Shown here: one piece after another, positions 44,393-53,700 of the stretch | Layout: the number at the start of each line of letters is the position of its first letter | Numbering within the stretch: the first letter of the stretch is position 1 | Assembly (NCBI RefSeq): GCF_013342145.1 | Contig: NZ_JABUQZ010000001.1 | Location: 3,286,001-3,350,000 of the forward strand | DNA from: Haloterrigena gelatinilytica | Lineage (GTDB): Archaea > Halobacteriota > Halobacteria > Halobacteriales > Natrialbaceae | Direction of reading: 5' to 3' | Length of the DNA: 64,000 nt | Made by a program: the position numbers and the translations under genes | The notes under the pieces: model-generated | The model's input: the letters and a program-made list of their open reading frames with translations, nothing else | The model's database searches: none | What the model was told of the DNA's origin: nothing

Positions 44393-46757
44393 ATGAGTTC
44401 TGCCGTCGACGAGGATACGGCCAAAGCCATCAACGCCGGTCGGGAGACGGTCGGTACGATGCTCTCGACCGCGCAGACGCATCTCCAGAAGGTATTCATC
44501 GTCTTCGTCATCGGCTTCATCGGCTCGTTCTACGCCCTTCGCGTCTTCATCTGGGACTTCCTCGAGGCGACGGCGAAAGCGCAGATGAACGAGACGGTCG
44601 CCGAGGCGACCCGAATCATCACCCGCACGCCGTTCGAGGTCATCCTCTTGCAGGCGAAGATCGGGATGCTGATCGGCGTCATCGTCGCGATCCCGGCGCT
44701 CCTGTTTTTCTCGCGGCACACGCTTCGCGAACGCGGCTTCGATTCGGCGTTCCCGGTTTCGCGCGGATACATCGCGCTCTTCGCGCTGACGTCGTTCACG
44801 CTGTTCTGGATCGGCGTCGGCTACGCCTACGGCATCTTCTTCCCCTTCGCCTTCGAATTCCTCGGCTCGGTCGCCTACGACGCGGGCGTCACCCCGAGTT
44901 GGGGGATCACCGAGTTCACCGAGTTCATCGCCCTGCTGACCATCTCCTTCGGGCTCGCGGCGCAGCTTCCGCTGGCGATGAGCGTCCTGTCGTACACCGA
45001 GGTCGTCTCCTACGAGATGTTCCGGGACAAGTGGCGCCACGCGGTCGTCGCCATCACGGTCTTCGGGGCGGCCTTCTCGCCGCCGGACCCGTTCACGCTG
45101 GTGATGTGGGCGCTGCCGCTGGTCGCTCTCTACGGGTTCAGCCTCGGTCTCGCGAAGGTCGTCGCCAACATCCGTCGGCGCGGCGCGGCCGAGCTCGAGA
45201 CGGGGACCTCGCTGATGAAACGCCGCCTCCTCCAGTTCGGGGGTGCGCTGGCGCTCATCGCCGTCGGAACGAGCATCTTCATCAATCAGGACGGGGCCGA
45301 CACCTTAGACGAAGCGGTCTTCCCGCTGCTCCCGGCGCCGATCCGGCCCGAGGGAACCTTCGGCCTCGAGACGTACGCGGCCGAACACGGACTGCTGGGC
45401 GACGTCGCCGTCGGCGCGGCCGTCGCCGCCGCAGTCGGGTTCCTCGTCCTCCTCGTCTACACGGTCCGCGTGTTACAGGCGCCGGTCTACCCCCGAGAGG
45501 GTGATCTCCGGAACGCGGACGATCCCGAAGACGTCGATTTCGAGACGCTCTCGGCCGACGACATCGGGGAGATTCCGGCGACGGTCTTCCTCTCGATGGA
45601 CGAGGAGGAGGCCCTCGACTACTCCCGAAAGGCGATGTACGACGATAACCGGGAGAAGGCCCAGGCGATCCTCGACCGGTTCGACACGCTGCAGGAACAG
45701 CAGGCGGGCGACGACGCGGACGGCGAGGGCGGTGCCGCAGCCGCCGAGGCGGCCGGGGGCGGCCGCCGACGCAGCCGGCGGGGCCGGCGACGGCGGCGAC
45801 GAGGAGGGAAGCGTCTTCTCGAGTACCGCCGCTGGGATGCTCGACGCGTTCACCGAAGACGAGACGACCGAGGACGACATCGGCGGCTACGCCTACGACC
45901 TCGCGTTCATCGTCAACAGCCTCACGTCGAAGGCGATCTACATCGTCGGCGTCTTCATGGCCGTCCTCGCGGCCTCGTTCCTCGCGCTGTACCAGGGCGG
46001 GTTCGGGGTCATCCTCGCGCAGTTCGTCGACCGCGTCCCCGACGAGGTGCTCCGCGAGGTCTCCGGCGGGAGCGCGGTCGCGGGCGCGGAGACGACGACC
46101 GAACTGATCAACGAGCTGGGGCTGGTCATCGCCCTCCACCCCGTCGAGGTGCTGATCTTCATGGTGAAGGTGAGTACGATCCTCGCGTTCATCTCCGTCG
46201 CCCCCTTGATCATGTACTGGGGCTGGCCGGCGGCCAGGGAGCGCGGACTGGTTCGGGGCGACCCGCGGGTGTTCCTCGTCTGGGGGCTCGCGATGTTCCT
46301 CGGCTTCGGCGCCGGGCTGTTCGTCGGGTTCTACTGGATCGCCCCGGCGGTCATCTCGTATCTCATCACCGACGCCATCCAGAACGGAATGGTCGTCTCC
46401 TTCCGGATCAACAGCTTCTCCTGGCTGGTGATCTACACGACCCTCGGCGTCGGCTTCCTCTTTAACATCGTCGTCACGATGGCGCTGTTCCACGTCGGCG
46501 GCATCGTCAGCTACCGGACGATGCTCGGGCGCTGGCGGCCGGTCGTCGTCGGCATCTTCACGCTGGCCGCCATCGCCAGCCCGAAGGGCGTCCTGACGAT
46601 GCTGATGCTGGCGATCCCGCTCGCGCTGACGTATCTGCTCGGGCTCGCCCTCCTCTACGTGCTCACCGCCGGCGGCCGCCTGTTCGGCGGCGGCGGGAGC
46701 GGCGGCGATCCGGCCGATCCGGACCCCGAGCCCGAATCGGGCGCGACCCCCGAGTAG
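44393..46757 (+). CDS. tatC: Double TatC (TatCt), interrupted by a one-base frameshift
   Basis: Haloarchaeal TatCt is one polypeptide of two TatC domains with about 14 helices. Here the first TatC domain (MSSAVDEDTAKAI, RETVGTMLSTAQTHLQKVF, helices to about residue 365) is read from 44393. The second (YDLAFIVNSLTSKAIYIVGV, VSFRINSFSWLVIYTTLG) is read in the next frame to the TAG at 46755-46757. The frames meet in an Ala/Gly/Asp-rich linker. Removing one G from the GGGGG at 45755-45759 restores a continuous linker, EAAGAAADAAGGAGDGG, joining both halves. Both halves show no other damage, so a homopolymer sequencing error, phase variation or programmed slippage are all more likely than decay. 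ATG 44393 is preferred over 44312. Confidence 0.8.
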
Positions 46758-46816
46758 TCGGTCGCCGCCGTCGTGACAACGACTGTTAAGACGGCCGCCT
46801 GCAAACGATTACGCAA

Positions 46817-46999
46817 ATGCCGAAGATCAGCGTCGAAATTCCGCAGGAACTGCTGGACGATCTGGACGATCACGTCGGCGACGACGGCAAGTTCGTCAAC
46901 CGCAGCGACGCGATCCGCGCGTCGGTTCGCAAGACCCTCGACCTGTTAGACGAGATCGACGAGCGACACGACCGACTCGAGGCCGACGAGCGGGAGTGA
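46817..46999 (+). CDS. Ribbon-helix-helix (CopG/NikR-type) regulator
   Basis: A 60-residue protein: PKISVEIPQELLDDLDDHV gives the DNA-contacting strand and first helix, and VNRSDAIRASVRKTLDLLDE the second helix with the conserved N-R-S-D-A-I-R. It binds DNA as a dimer. It follows the TatCt gene by 59 bases; its targets are unknown. Similar small RHH proteins are abundant in haloarchaea. Confidence 0.82.
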   Translation: MPKISVEIPQELLDDLDDHVGDDGKFVNRSDAIRASVRKTLDLLDEIDERHDRLEADERE

Positions 47000-47144
47000 A
47001 CGGTTCATAGCGGCGGATCCGCGGGTACGAGAGAACGGGAAAGTAGCGGTGCGACACGGCGTCAGTGGCGCGAAAAACGGCGCCAACAGCGGATTCGAGC
47101 GCGAAACGAACCGAGTTCTCTCACGTCGTTCCGAGCCGGCGTCC

Positions 47145-47927
47145 TCACTCCTCGAGGGGCTGTGCGAACCCGAAGTTCGGCTTGACGTCCTCGATGCGAA
47201 CGTCGACGACGTCGCCGGGTTCGGCGCCGGAGACGAACAGGCGGTAGCCGTCGACGCTCGCGATCCCGTCGCCCTCGCTGCCGACGTCGACGATCTCGAC
47301 CTCGAGTTCGTCGCCTTCCCGAACGGGGGCGGTGAGACGGCCCTTCCCGATCAGGTAGATCTCGGAGGACTCCTCGCGGCTGGCCTTCGGCGCGGTCGCG
47401 CGGACGTACTGGAACTCGTCGTCGATATCGGCTCGGAGGTCGTCGACGTCCGGCCCCTCGAAGACCTTCACGACGAAGTTGCCGCCGGACTCGAGGAGTT
47501 CGAGCGCGGTCTCGAAGGCCTGACGCGCGAGGTACAGCGAGCGGGCCTGGTCCAGCGAGTACTCGCCGGACATGTTAGGCGCCATGTCCGAGACGACCAC
47601 GTCCACGGAGCCGCCCGCGGCGTCGGTGACGCGGTCGCGGGTCTTCGCCTCGGTCATGTCGCCGCGGATCGTCTCGACGCGCTCGTTCAGCGTCTCGTCT
47701 TCTAAGTCCTTGATCCGCTGGAGGTCGACGCCGATGACGGTCCCCTGCGGGCCGACCTTCTCGGCGGCGACCTGCAGCCAGCCGCCGGGAGCGGCGCCGA
47801 GGTCCACGACCGCGTCGCGCCCGGAGATAACGTTCTCGAGGTCGTCGAGCTGTTTGAGCTTGTAGGCCGCCCGACTCCGGTAGCCCTGCTGTTTCGCCCT
47901 GTTGTAGTAGTCGTCTTTGCGAGCCAT
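47145..47927 (-). CDS. rlmE: 23S rRNA (uridine-2'-O-)-methyltransferase RlmE/FtsJ with TRAM domain
   Basis: A 260-residue protein. Residues 1-195 are an FtsJ/RrmJ methyltransferase with the SAM motif VDLGAAPGGWLQVAAE (41-56) and the catalytic K-D-K-E residues: K24 in AAYKLKQLD, the Asp of SDMAPNMSG, the Lys of VVKVFEG and the Glu of SSEIYLIG. A C-terminal TRAM domain (about 200-258, LEVEIVDVGSEGDGIASVDG and VRIEDVKPNFGFAQ) adds RNA binding, as in other haloarchaeal homologs. It modifies the A-loop uridine of 23S rRNA. Confidence 0.92.
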   Translation of the reverse strand: MARKDDYYNRAKQQGYRSRAAYKLKQLDDLENVISGRDAVVDLGAAPGGWLQVAAEKVGPQGTVIGVDLQRIKDLEDETLNERVETIRGDMTEAKTRDRVTDAAGGSVDVVVSDMAPNMSGEYSLDQARSLYLARQAFETALELLESGGNFVVKVFEGPDVDDLRADIDDEFQYVRATAPKASREESSEIYLIGKGRLTAPVREGDELEVEIVDVGSEGDGIASVDGYRLFVSGAEPGDVVDVRIEDVKPNFGFAQPLEE

Positions 47928-48105
47928 GATCGAGTTGTGACATCGCTAGTGGCCCGGTACGGATAGGTGTGGCGAGACGACGGCCGGAAACGCCGTCGAG
48001 ACCGGTGGAGACCAGTCGACGGCCCGAAAACCGGAGCGCTCGCGGAACCGGAAGGTAGCAGTTTCGTGCATGCCGCTTACGGCGAGCGGCCGCGACCGCT
48101 CGCAC

Positions 48106-48351
48106 ATGGACACGCCACCAGAACTGGAAGCGGCGGTCGACGATCGCGACGACGTCACGATCACGAAACGCGAGTACGGCACCGAGCAGGTCATCGCGGT
48201 CGATTTCGGCCCGACCGGCGCCAAGCCGTCGCTCGACGTCGTCGAGGGGACGGCGATCGTCGTGGTAGATGGACAACAGTTCGAGTTCGACATCCCCGCC
48301 GGCGCGAGCGACGTGACGGTCAACGACGGGATCCTGACGATTACGAACTGA
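48106..48351 (+). CDS. Small Hsp20-like beta protein (DUF7127-like)
   Basis: An 81-residue beta-rich protein, MDTPPELEAAVDDRDDVTIT, then QVIAVDFGPTGAKPSLDVVE and QFEFDIPAGASDVTVNDGIL. The final NDGILTITN is the motif that ends the alpha-crystallin domain of small heat-shock proteins. From memory it corresponds to a haloarchaeal domain of unknown function with an Hsp20-like fold. An in-frame ATG at 48070 would add 12 residues; 48106 fits a leaderless start better. It is divergent from rlmE and convergent with the PRC-barrel gene. Confidence 0.62.
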   Translation: MDTPPELEAAVDDRDDVTITKREYGTEQVIAVDFGPTGAKPSLDVVEGTAIVVVDGQQFEFDIPAGASDVTVNDGILTITN

Positions 48352-49041
48352 TCAGTCGCTCGAGTCGCCGGGGCCGCCCCGGCGGGCGACGTCCTCCTCG
48401 GAATCGATCTCGGCCTCCGGCTCGCCGTCGATCACCTCGTCGGGATCGACGTCGACGTCGTCGCGGTCGTGGTCGTCGGTGGTCGTCCCCTCGACTCGGT
48501 CTTCCGTCTCCGAGGGCGATTCGGCCTCCTCCGGCGGTTCCATCCGGTCGTCGGGGTCGACCCGCGGCCCGTCCTCCGGGGAGTCGTAGAACTCGTCGTC
48601 TTCGACCATCGGGTCCGTTCCCTCGCGGTCGCCGATTTCGTTGTCCGGCGTCGTTCCGGGCTCGTCGGGCGGCGCTTCGGTGGGGTTCGAAGCCACCGGC
48701 TCGCCGGGATCGTAGTCGGCGTCCTGGGATCCGATCTCGGGCGTCTCATCGTCCGCCGACGCGTCCTCGCTCGGCCCGTCGCCCGACGTGACGGCGTCCG
48801 CCGCGACCTCGGCCTCGAGTCTGATCGCGTCCCCGGTCCACTCGCTGACGGCGCTGTCGGCCAGCGGGACGGCCTCCTCGCCGCTCCCCCAGTCGAGAGC
48901 GGCTCGCGTCGAGTCGCCGACGTCCGACGCTGGTTCCACGTAGGCGGTCTCCGGATCGACGTCGGCGACGACGCCGACCCGTTCGCCGTCGGCCGTCTCG
49001 ACCGGCTTTCCGACGTCGTCGCTGGTGAAGCTCGGACTCAT
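48352..49041 (-). CDS. PRC-barrel-like protein with long acidic tail
   Basis: A 229-residue protein. Residues 1-75 resemble the PRC-barrel proteins of haloarchaea: FTSDDVGKPVETADGERVGV, then VADVDPETAYVEPASDVGDS and WTGDAIRLEAE. The remaining 150 residues are almost entirely Asp/Glu/Pro/Thr/Ser and probably disordered. The core is a paralog of the complete small protein at 51093. PRC barrels bind RNA or proteins; the role here is not known. It ends directly against the stop of the convergent Hsp20-like gene. Confidence 0.68.
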   Translation of the reverse strand: MSPSFTSDDVGKPVETADGERVGVVADVDPETAYVEPASDVGDSTRAALDWGSGEEAVPLADSAVSEWTGDAIRLEAEVAADAVTSGDGPSEDASADDETPEIGSQDADYDPGEPVASNPTEAPPDEPGTTPDNEIGDREGTDPMVEDDEFYDSPEDGPRVDPDDRMEPPEEAESPSETEDRVEGTTTDDHDRDDVDVDPDEVIDGEPEAEIDSEEDVARRGGPGDSSD

Positions 49042-49133
49042 CCCCTCGGGGTTCGCCCGGCCGGAAAAAGCCCTTCCTGCCTGCAGGTGCTCGGGCGCTC
49101 ACCGACTACGCCGCCCCAATCGGGCCCGAGCGC

Positions 49134-49772
49134 TCACGCCGACTCGAGGGCCGCCCGCAGATCCGACTCGATCGCGTCGACCTTGCTCCGGTCGTACAGC
49201 GCCGCGGCCGGGTGAAACGACGGACGGACGATCCGCTCCGTCCGCTCTCTTGCATCGGCTCCCTCCCCGCTCGAGGAGCCGGTACCCTCCCCGTCCGAGG
49301 CGTGCGAGGCGGGTGGCACCTCGCGCTCGAATTCCTCGCCGCGCAGGTCCGTGATCGTCTCGTCGGTCTCGAGGAGTTCGGCCGTCGCGAAACTGCCCAT
49401 CGGGACGACGACCGCGGGATCGACGCGCTCGAGTTCGGCCTCGAGCACCGGCCACCAGGCCTCGATCTCGTCGACGTGGGGGTCGCGGTTCTCCGGCGGC
49501 CGCACCTTGACGAGGTTGGTGATGTACAGTTCCCGCCGGTCGCGGCCGATCGACTCGAGGGCGCGGTTCAGTTGCTGGCCGGCCTGGCCGACGAACGGCT
49601 CGCCCTGCTGGACTTCCTGGCCCCCCGGCGCCTCGCCGACGAGCATCACGTCGGCCGACAGCGGCCCGACGCCGGGAACGAACCGCTCCGGATCGCGGTG
49701 CTCGTCGGGCACCGCCTCGAGCGCGTCGGCGAAGACGTCCGCGAACGTCCAGTCGGTGTCCGGGTCGCTCAT
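49134..49772 (-). CDS. Uracil-DNA glycosylase superfamily protein, family 4/5-like, without Fe-S cysteines
   Basis: A 212-residue protein with motif A GEAPGGQE at 46-53, [30 protein letters not shown] and motif [12 protein letters not shown] near the end, so it belongs to the family 4 uracil-DNA glycosylase group. Family 4 enzymes hold a 4Fe-4S cluster on four cysteines, two near the N-terminus and two around LKCRPP and EAC. Here these are Val90 and Trp106-like residues, the N-terminal pair is absent, and there is no cysteine in the whole protein. The enzyme should still remove uracil from DNA. An acidic/Ser insert precedes motif B. Confidence 0.82.
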   Translation of the reverse strand: MSDPDTDWTFADVFADALEAVPDEHRDPERFVPGVGPLSADVMLVGEAPGGQEVQQGEPFVGQAGQQLNRALESIGRDRRELYITNLVKVRPPENRDPHVDEIEAWWPVLEAELERVDPAVVVPMGSFATAELLETDETITDLRGEEFEREVPPASHASDGEGTGSSSGEGADARERTERIVRPSFHPAAALYDRSKVDAIESDLRAALESA

Positions 49773-49978
49773 GGTGGCGAGCTACGACCGCCGCGGAAAA
49801 CACCGTTTCCTTGCGTGCGCACCCATCGGGCGGTCTCGAGCGCGACTGCTTTCGATCCGAGCGTCGGTCACGAGCGCCTTCGGTACGAGCGGCGGCCGTC
49901 GCGCCGAGCGGTCCCCTCGAGCGATCGGCGGCGACGCCGCCCCCAACACTCAACTCCGTCCTCGGTGGAGCGACGCGT

Positions 49979-50623
49979 ATGCCGGCCGACGGATCGCCCA
50001 CCGTGACCGACATCGAGTTGCCCGACGCGACCCTCGAGGGCGAACTCGCCGTCCCGGAGGGATCGAACGGGCTGGTCGTCTTCGCCCACGGGAGCGGCAG
50101 CAGCAGGCACAGCCCGCGGAACAACTTCGTGGCGGAGCGGTTGCGCGAGCGGGGGCTGGGAACGCTCCTGTTCGATCTGCTCACCGAACGCGAAGACCGG
50201 GACCGGGAGAACCGGTTCGACATCCCGCTGTTGACCGATCGGCTCGTCGCGACGACCGAGTGGCTCCGCGAGCGACCGGAGAGCGGCGGCCGCGCGGTCG
50301 GTTACTTCGGCGCGAGCACGGGCGCCGCAGCGGCGCTCCGCGGAGCGGCCCGGCCGGAGACCGAGATCGGCGCGGTCGTCTCTCGGGGCGGCCGCGTCGA
50401 TCTGGCGGCCGAGGTCGTCGACGACGTCCGCGCGCCGACGCTGCTGATCGTCGGCGGCGAGGACGAGTCGGTCCTGCAGTTGAACCGCGAGGTCTACGAC
50501 GCGCTGGCCTGCGAGCGGGACCTCCGGATCGTCGAGGGCGCCGGCCACCTCTTCGAGGGCGAGGGCGAACTCGAGGCCGTCGCCGACCGCGCCGCCGACT
50601 GGTTCGCGACCCGCCTCGAGTGA
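49979..50623 (+). CDS. Dienelactone-hydrolase-like alpha/beta hydrolase
   Basis: A 214-residue alpha/beta hydrolase. The oxyanion region is [18 protein letters not shown], the nucleophile elbow [13 protein letters not shown] (Ser about 108), the acid in [12 protein letters not shown] and the His in [11 protein letters not shown]. It is similar to the short DLH-type hydrolases sometimes fused to phosphoribosyltransferases. The substrate is unknown. The ATG at 49979 gives a start just before the first beta strand; the longer upstream frame is Arg/Ser-rich and not credible. Confidence 0.78.
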   Translation: MPADGSPTVTDIELPDATLEGELAVPEGSNGLVVFAHGSGSSRHSPRNNFVAERLRERGLGTLLFDLLTEREDRDRENRFDIPLLTDRLVATTEWLRERPESGGRAVGYFGASTGAAAALRGAARPETEIGAVVSRGGRVDLAAEVVDDVRAPTLLIVGGEDESVLQLNREVYDALACERDLRIVEGAGHLFEGEGELEAVADRAADWFATRLE

Positions 50624-50725
50624 GTCGCGAACGGACTCGTCGCCCCTCGCTCGGCTTCGGATCCCGCCTCGAGACGGAGCGTATTCAGGGCGTACCGTTA
50701 GGCTCGCCGCTGATGAGGGGTTCGT

Positions 50726-50995
50726 ATGGCAGAGACGCCAGACGTGAACAAGGTAGAAACGGAAGACGACTACATCCACGTTCGGTTCCGCGACCCGGAC
50801 AAGTACGACGAGGTCCGGACGCCGGACTGGGCGGAGGATCCGGCGGAGTCCGTCTCCGAGGGGAGCGAGGTCCGAACCGGGAAGGTCGAGGGGGAAGACG
50901 ACTGGGAGGTAACCAGCGTCCTCATCAAGAAGAGCGTCGGCGAGGACAAAGCCGAGGAGCAGGCGACGGAGATCGTCGAGAAGATCGAGTCCTGA
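50726..50995 (+). CDS. Small conserved haloarchaeal protein
   Basis: An 89-residue acidic protein: [40 protein letters not shown] and [20 protein letters not shown]. It looks like a compact beta domain followed by a helix. I recall very similar hypothetical proteins in haloarchaea but no function. It is 98 bases before the PRC-barrel gene on the same strand. Confidence 0.6.
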   Translation: MAETPDVNKVETEDDYIHVRFRDPDKYDEVRTPDWAEDPAESVSEGSEVRTGKVEGEDDWEVTSVLIKKSVGEDKAEEQATEIVEKIES

Positions 50996-51092
50996 CGGAG
51001 GTGAGCGGTCCGCGATCCGCGGACGGCCACCGATCGACCCGGTTGCGAACTCCGGGCCAGCAGTTATCCCGTCGAGCGGTGGACGGCCACAC

Positions 51093-51344
51093 GTGAGCGA
51101 CGAGATCACGGCGGACGAGGCCGGCAAGCGAATCGTCGACAGTAACGGCAACGAAATCGGCGTCGTCGTGGACGTCGACGCCGACGAGGGAACGGCGTAC
51201 GTCGAACCCGAGGAGGCGAAACTCGGCGGCGACCTCAAGAGCCGACTCGGTTGGGGGCGGGACGCCCAGAGCGAGTATCCGCTTCGCCACGACGCGATCG
51301 CCGAGATCACCGACGACGCGATCCAGTTACGCGAGGAGTACTGA
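51093..51344 (+). CDS. PRC-barrel-like small protein
   Basis: An 83-residue protein with a GTG start ([14 protein letters not shown]), then [20 protein letters not shown] and [12 protein letters not shown]. The I-G-V-V-x-D-V-D and T-A-Y-V-E-P blocks match the N-terminal domain at 48352-49041. It is the minimal single-domain version. No ATG is available near the start. PCNA follows after 88 bases. Confidence 0.65.
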   Translation: MSDEITADEAGKRIVDSNGNEIGVVVDVDADEGTAYVEPEEAKLGGDLKSRLGWGRDAQSEYPLRHDAIAEITDDAIQLREEY

Positions 51345-51431
51345 CCCGGCGGCCGACCGCGGGTCATCGACCCCCGCGGAGCCGCGCGTAAAGGGTGGCT
51401 TTTTATGGCAACCGTCCGTAGCCCGGCGTAT

Positions 51432-52175
51432 ATGTTCAAGGCCATCGTGAGCGCGGAAACGCTCACCAGCGCGCTCGATTCGATCAGCGTGCTGGTCGAC
51501 GAGTGCAAGATCCACCTCGAGGAGGACGGCCTCGAAATCCGGGCCGTCGATCCCGCTAACGTCGGCATGGTCGACCTCTCGCTCGATGCCTCGGCGTTCG
51601 AATCCTACGAGGCCGACGGCGGGCTGATCGGCGTCGACCTCTCGCGGCTCGAGGACATCGCGAGCATGGCCGAATCCGGCCAGCTCGTCCAGCTCGAACT
51701 CGACGAAGAGACGCGGAAGCTACAGATCCAGATCGAAGGGCTCGAGTACACCCTGGCGCTGATCGACCCCGACTCGATCCGCCAGGAGCCGGACATTCCG
51801 GACCTCGATCTGCCCGCGGAGGTCGTCCTCGAGGGGAAAGACGTCAACCGATCGGTCAAGGCCGCGGACATGGTCTCCGACCACATCGCACTCGGCGTCG
51901 ACGAGGGCGAGGAGTACTTCTACGTCGACGCGGAGGGCGACACCGACGACGTCCACCTCGAACTCACCGAAGCGGATCTGATCGACCTGCAGGTCGGCCC
52001 GGCCCACTCGCTGTTCTCGCTGGACTACCTGAAGGACATGAACAAGGCCATCCCCTCGGATACCGAGGTCACGCTCCACCTCGGCGAGGAGTTCCCGGTC
52101 AAGATCTACTTCGGCTTCGCGGAGGGGCAGGGGCAGGTCACCTACATGCTCGCACCGCGCATCCAGAGCGACTGA
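51432..52175 (+). CDS. pcn: DNA polymerase sliding clamp PCNA
   Basis: A 247-residue archaeal PCNA, a homotrimeric ring that tethers DNA polymerases, ligase and nucleases. The two-domain clamp is seen in [40 protein letters not shown], the interdomain loop around [20 protein letters not shown] and the C-terminal [10 protein letters not shown]. The start at 51432 gives MFKAIVSAE, as in other haloarchaeal PCNAs, although a 9-residue extension is possible. PriL is about 1.5 kb downstream, with a HalOD1 gene and an opposite-strand hydrolase between. Confidence 0.95.
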   Translation: MFKAIVSAETLTSALDSISVLVDECKIHLEEDGLEIRAVDPANVGMVDLSLDASAFESYEADGGLIGVDLSRLEDIASMAESGQLVQLELDEETRKLQIQIEGLEYTLALIDPDSIRQEPDIPDLDLPAEVVLEGKDVNRSVKAADMVSDHIALGVDEGEEYFYVDAEGDTDDVHLELTEADLIDLQVGPAHSLFSLDYLKDMNKAIPSDTEVTLHLGEEFPVKIYFGFAEGQGQVTYMLAPRIQSD

Positions 52176-52314
52176 ATCGAACCGCCGTTCGGCTCGGTTG
52201 ACTGCCGACGGCACCAGTCGACGACCGCGACGGCGGTCGCGGGATCGCGCTCTTACTTAAAAATATCATATGGGAAGGTGGGAGGCTACCAGTCTCTCTC
52301 GAGTAGTCCGGGCT

Positions 52315-52632
52315 ATGCCCTCCACAGACGGTCCGACGGACACCAGCGACGCGGACGAGCCGACGTACACGACGACGTTCGATCCGGACGTCGGCGAGCG
52401 AGCCAGCGAGGCCGTCATCACGGCGGTCGCGGCGCTTACCGGCAATCGACCGGTCGACCTCGAGCCCCTCTACGAGGCCATCGATCCGGACGCGCTGGAC
52501 TCGCTGGTCGACCACGCCCGGCGAGCGGACGCCGGCGCCCACGAACTCTGGTTCCCCTACGCGGGGTACGAGATCGGCGTGCGAAGCGACGGTCGAATCC
52601 AGTTCTACGACGGCGCCGCCCCGACCGCGTAG
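52315..52632 (+). CDS. HalOD1 output-domain protein
   Basis: A 105-residue protein: YTTTFDPDVGERASEAVITA, then LEPLYEAIDPDALDSLVDHA and the C-terminal VRSDGRIQFYD. These form the HalOD1 pattern, including the L-Y-E-A-I-D-P-D-A-L signature. HalOD1 is a haloarchaeal output domain, often found as a stand-alone small protein, with a suggested signalling role. It starts 140 bases after PCNA and converges with the hydrolase gene. Confidence 0.8.
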   Translation: MPSTDGPTDTSDADEPTYTTTFDPDVGERASEAVITAVAALTGNRPVDLEPLYEAIDPDALDSLVDHARRADAGAHELWFPYAGYEIGVRSDGRIQFYDGAAPTA

Positions 52633-52662
52633 ATCCGGGGCTTTCGCGGTCGCCGCAAGCGG

Positions 52663-53529
52663 TCAGTCGTGGTCCGCGAGAAACGCCCGCAGTTCATCGT
52701 TCACCCGATCGGCGTGCTCGATGAAAAAGCAGTGCGAGCCCCCCTCGAACCGCTCGAGTCGCGCGTTCGGAATCGCCTCCTCGAGTAGCAATCCGTTTTC
52801 GAAGGGGACCACGCGGTCGTCGGTCCCGTGGAGCACCAGCGTCGGCACGCGGAGCCCCTCGAGCCGATCGCTGACGTCGAAGTCGAGGACGGCCGCGGCC
52901 TGGGCCTCGCGAGCCGGGTCGTCGGCGTCCTGCTCGAGTCGCCACTCGATGATCCGGTCCATCAGGTGTGGGTTCCGATTCGTGAACCGCTCGGTGAAGG
53001 CGGGGCGCATCCGGTGGCGGAGCGTCTCGCGCTCGCTCGCGCCGTCGGGGACGTCGAAGATGAACTCCTGGGTCTCGTCGGGGACCGGGACCGCGTCGGG
53101 GCCGCCGTGGCTCGTACAGCACAGCGTCAGCGTCTTCGCCCGCGTGTACTCGAGCGCGTAGCGCTGGGCGATCATCCCGCCCATGCTCGCGCCGACGACG
53201 TGGGCCTGACGGACGCCGGCGTCGTTGAGGACTTCCTCGAGGTCCGCGGCGAGACCGCCGATCGAGTAGCCGGCCAGTTTGAAGATGAGGGGCGCGCGGA
53301 GTTTCCGCGGCAGGCGCGGGAGCAGCGGCGGGAGACCGGCGTCGGATCGGCCCGTCCCGCGGTTGTCGGGCGCGATCACGTCCCGGTCGTCCGCGACGGC
53401 CTCGCGCTGCCAGCGCCACATCCAGCGCCCGTAGCCCAGTCCCTGCACGAAGACGACCGGCGTTCCGCCGCCCTCGCTCTCGTCGTACTCGTAGTGGATC
53501 GACACGCCGTCTCGAGTGGCCCGTGGCAT
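52663..53529 (-). CDS. Alpha/beta hydrolase
   Basis: A 288-residue alpha/beta hydrolase fold protein: VVFVQGLGYGRWMW (oxyanion region), VIAPDNRGTGRSD, the nucleophile VVGASMGGMIAQRYA (Ser about 115), the acid in LVLHGTDDRVVPFE and the His in RFEGGSHCFFIEHADRV. It resembles carboxylesterases and 3-oxoadipate enol-lactonase-like enzymes; the substrate is unknown. ATG 53529 puts the start at MPRATRDGVSIHYE, the normal first strand. Confidence 0.82.
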   Translation of the reverse strand: MPRATRDGVSIHYEYDESEGGGTPVVFVQGLGYGRWMWRWQREAVADDRDVIAPDNRGTGRSDAGLPPLLPRLPRKLRAPLIFKLAGYSIGGLAADLEEVLNDAGVRQAHVVGASMGGMIAQRYALEYTRAKTLTLCCTSHGGPDAVPVPDETQEFIFDVPDGASERETLRHRMRPAFTERFTNRNPHLMDRIIEWRLEQDADDPAREAQAAAVLDFDVSDRLEGLRVPTLVLHGTDDRVVPFENGLLLEEAIPNARLERFEGGSHCFFIEHADRVNDELRAFLADHD

Positions 53530-53700
53530 ACTCGGAGTGACGTGTCGGACGCCCTTGAAATCGATCCCGACGACCGACCGAAAACCGGCCGATATCGCCT
53601 CCATCGCCCGTCGCGGCGCGGTCCAATCTCGGTTTACCCGCGGCCCTCCCCCGTCGAACAATCAGCGGCTTTAACCCCGCGCAGTAACATCCCATTACCG

